From: Synechococcales cyanobacterium PMM_0036
GTDB lineage: Bacteria > Cyanobacteriota > Cyanobacteriia > Elainellales > Elainellaceae
DNA length: 5,551 bases
Direction of reading: 5' to 3'
Assembly: GCA_949127645.1 (NCBI GenBank)
Contig: CASBQM010000389.1
Span: 1-5,551 of the forward strand
Shown here: in pieces, positions 5,014-5,551 of the stretch
Numbering within the stretch: position 1 is the first letter of the stretch
How the letters are laid out: each line of letters starts with the position of its first letter
The notes under the pieces: model-generated
Told to the model about the DNA's origin: nothing
The model's database searches: none
Seen by the model: the letters and a program-made list of their open reading frames with translations, nothing else
Program-made: the position numbers and the translations under genes

Positions 5014-5551
5014 ATGACCAACCCGCCCCCCGTCGATCGCAGATCTTCTCGTAGCCGCGACCTGGGATTTGATGAAGCTATTGCTATGCTGATTGCCTTC
5101 GGCGCAGTCGGCGCAATTCTTTGGTGGGGGCTGAGCCAGAAGGAAGCAGATTTGCAGGCAGGACAGCCTCGCCCTGCCCTAGGCGCAAACCCTCTGCCGA
5201 ATGATCCTTTGCTTAAAGGATCACCTGTTCCTGAAGGATCTGCTAATCAGGGGGGAATTGCCTTATCTGCTAGAGATCAAGCTATTAGAGATCAGGCTAA
5301 CAGAGATCAGGCCATTAGAGACCAACAAGGGCGATCGCCTCAGGCTACTGTTACTTCTCCCGGAATTCCTCCTGCTGCTGTTGTCCCTGCTATTGTGGCT
5401 CCTGCTGTATTGCCTGGAGTAGTTCCCCCTGCCACTGATCCTGCTGTCAGTTCGGCGGCGATCGCTTCTCCGACTTCGCCCCTTAGCGTTGCTCCGCCTC
5501 CTGTGCTTGTGGTTCCGGCAGCAAAGGCGACTCCTGTCGAGTTTTCAGACG
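5014..5551 (+). CDS. Membrane-anchored Pro/Ala-rich protein, probable SLH-domain envelope protein; 3' end outside window
   Basis: Seen: 179 codons open to the window edge. A short basic, proline-containing N-terminus (RRSSRSR, 9-15) is followed by one hydrophobic segment (about 22-40, AIAMLIAFGAVGAILWWGL), read as a single membrane anchor or uncleaved signal. Then come a Gly/Pro/Asn-rich stretch, a charged pentapeptide repeat (86-104, A-x-R-D-Q units) and a long Pro/Ala/Val-rich linker (about 108-175). The visible part ends in PVEFSD, which resembles the first residues of an SLH repeat (F-x-D-V). Many cyanobacteria have proteins with this plan: basic start plus LGFDE, one membrane helix, disordered linker, C-terminal SLH repeats, thought to tie the envelope together. 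The SLH domain itself is outside the window, so the family call is inference. Start: ATG with AAGGA nine bases upstream and an in-frame TAG at 5005-5007; the next Met (residue 25) lies inside the helix. Confidence 0.8.
   Translation, partial: MTNPPPVDRRSSRSRDLGFDEAIAMLIAFGAVGAILWWGLSQKEADLQAGQPRPALGANPLPNDPLLKGSPVPEGSANQGGIALSARDQAIRDQANRDQAIRDQQGRSPQATVTSPGIPPAAVVPAIVAPAVLPGVVPPATDPAVSSAAIASPTSPLSVAPPPVLVVPAAKATPVEFSD
5269..5325 (+). repeat. In-frame 15-base repeats encoding A-x-R-D-Q
   Basis: One short unit ARDQ (5269-5280) is followed by AIRDQ (5281-5295), ANRDQ (5296-5310) and AIRDQ (5311-5325). The DNA copies differ at a few bases, some silent, so the array is not brand new. The stretch is highly charged and lies between the membrane segment and the Pro/Ala linker, so it may be a flexible or helical spacer whose length can vary. 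Confidence 0.85.

Noticed and set aside
5201..5422. Leucine-rich plus-strand frame that could look like a membrane protein
   Set aside because: It is the out-of-frame reading of the GAT/CCT/GCT-rich repeat and linker of the envelope gene, which has the better start and domain order.

Overview
The window looks like cyanobacterial chromosome. The octamer GCGATCGC (HIP1) occurs ten times in 5.55 kb, the protein sequences read like cyanobacterial family members, and AT-richer spacers separate moderately GC-rich genes. The exact genus cannot be fixed from the sequence.

Layout: (1) 1-2445, minus strand: the first 815 codons of a trehalose synthase fused to a maltokinase-like domain (TreS-Mak). The rest of the kinase lies beyond base 1. 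(2) 2446-3205: a 760-base divergent spacer with no convincing gene but many inverted repeats. These include an operator-like near-palindrome just upstream of treS, a run of stem-loops at 2590-2820 that may be a structured leader or small RNA, a 19-base tandem duplication, and a hairpin close to malQ. (3) 3206-4711, plus strand: complete 4-alpha-glucanotransferase (malQ, GH77), starting at GTG. (4) 4712-5013: spacer with an 8/16-base repeat running out of the malQ stop codon, a perfect 15-base tandem duplication and a terminator-like GC-rich hairpin. (5) 5014-5551, plus strand: the first 179 codons of a membrane-anchored Pro/Ala-rich protein, probably an SLH-domain envelope protein cut off just as the SLH region would begin.

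The two sugar genes share maltose. TreS interconverts maltose and trehalose, the fused maltokinase would make maltose 1-phosphate, and MalQ disproportionates malto-oligosaccharides and releases or uses short glucans. Their head-to-head arrangement around one spacer suggests an alpha-glucan/trehalose module, perhaps with shared control; that is inference. The downstream envelope gene is set off by a terminator-like hairpin and has its own ribosome binding site, so it is probably a separate unit. I see no strong evidence for a new defence or mobile system here. The least explained part is the structured spacer between treS and malQ.
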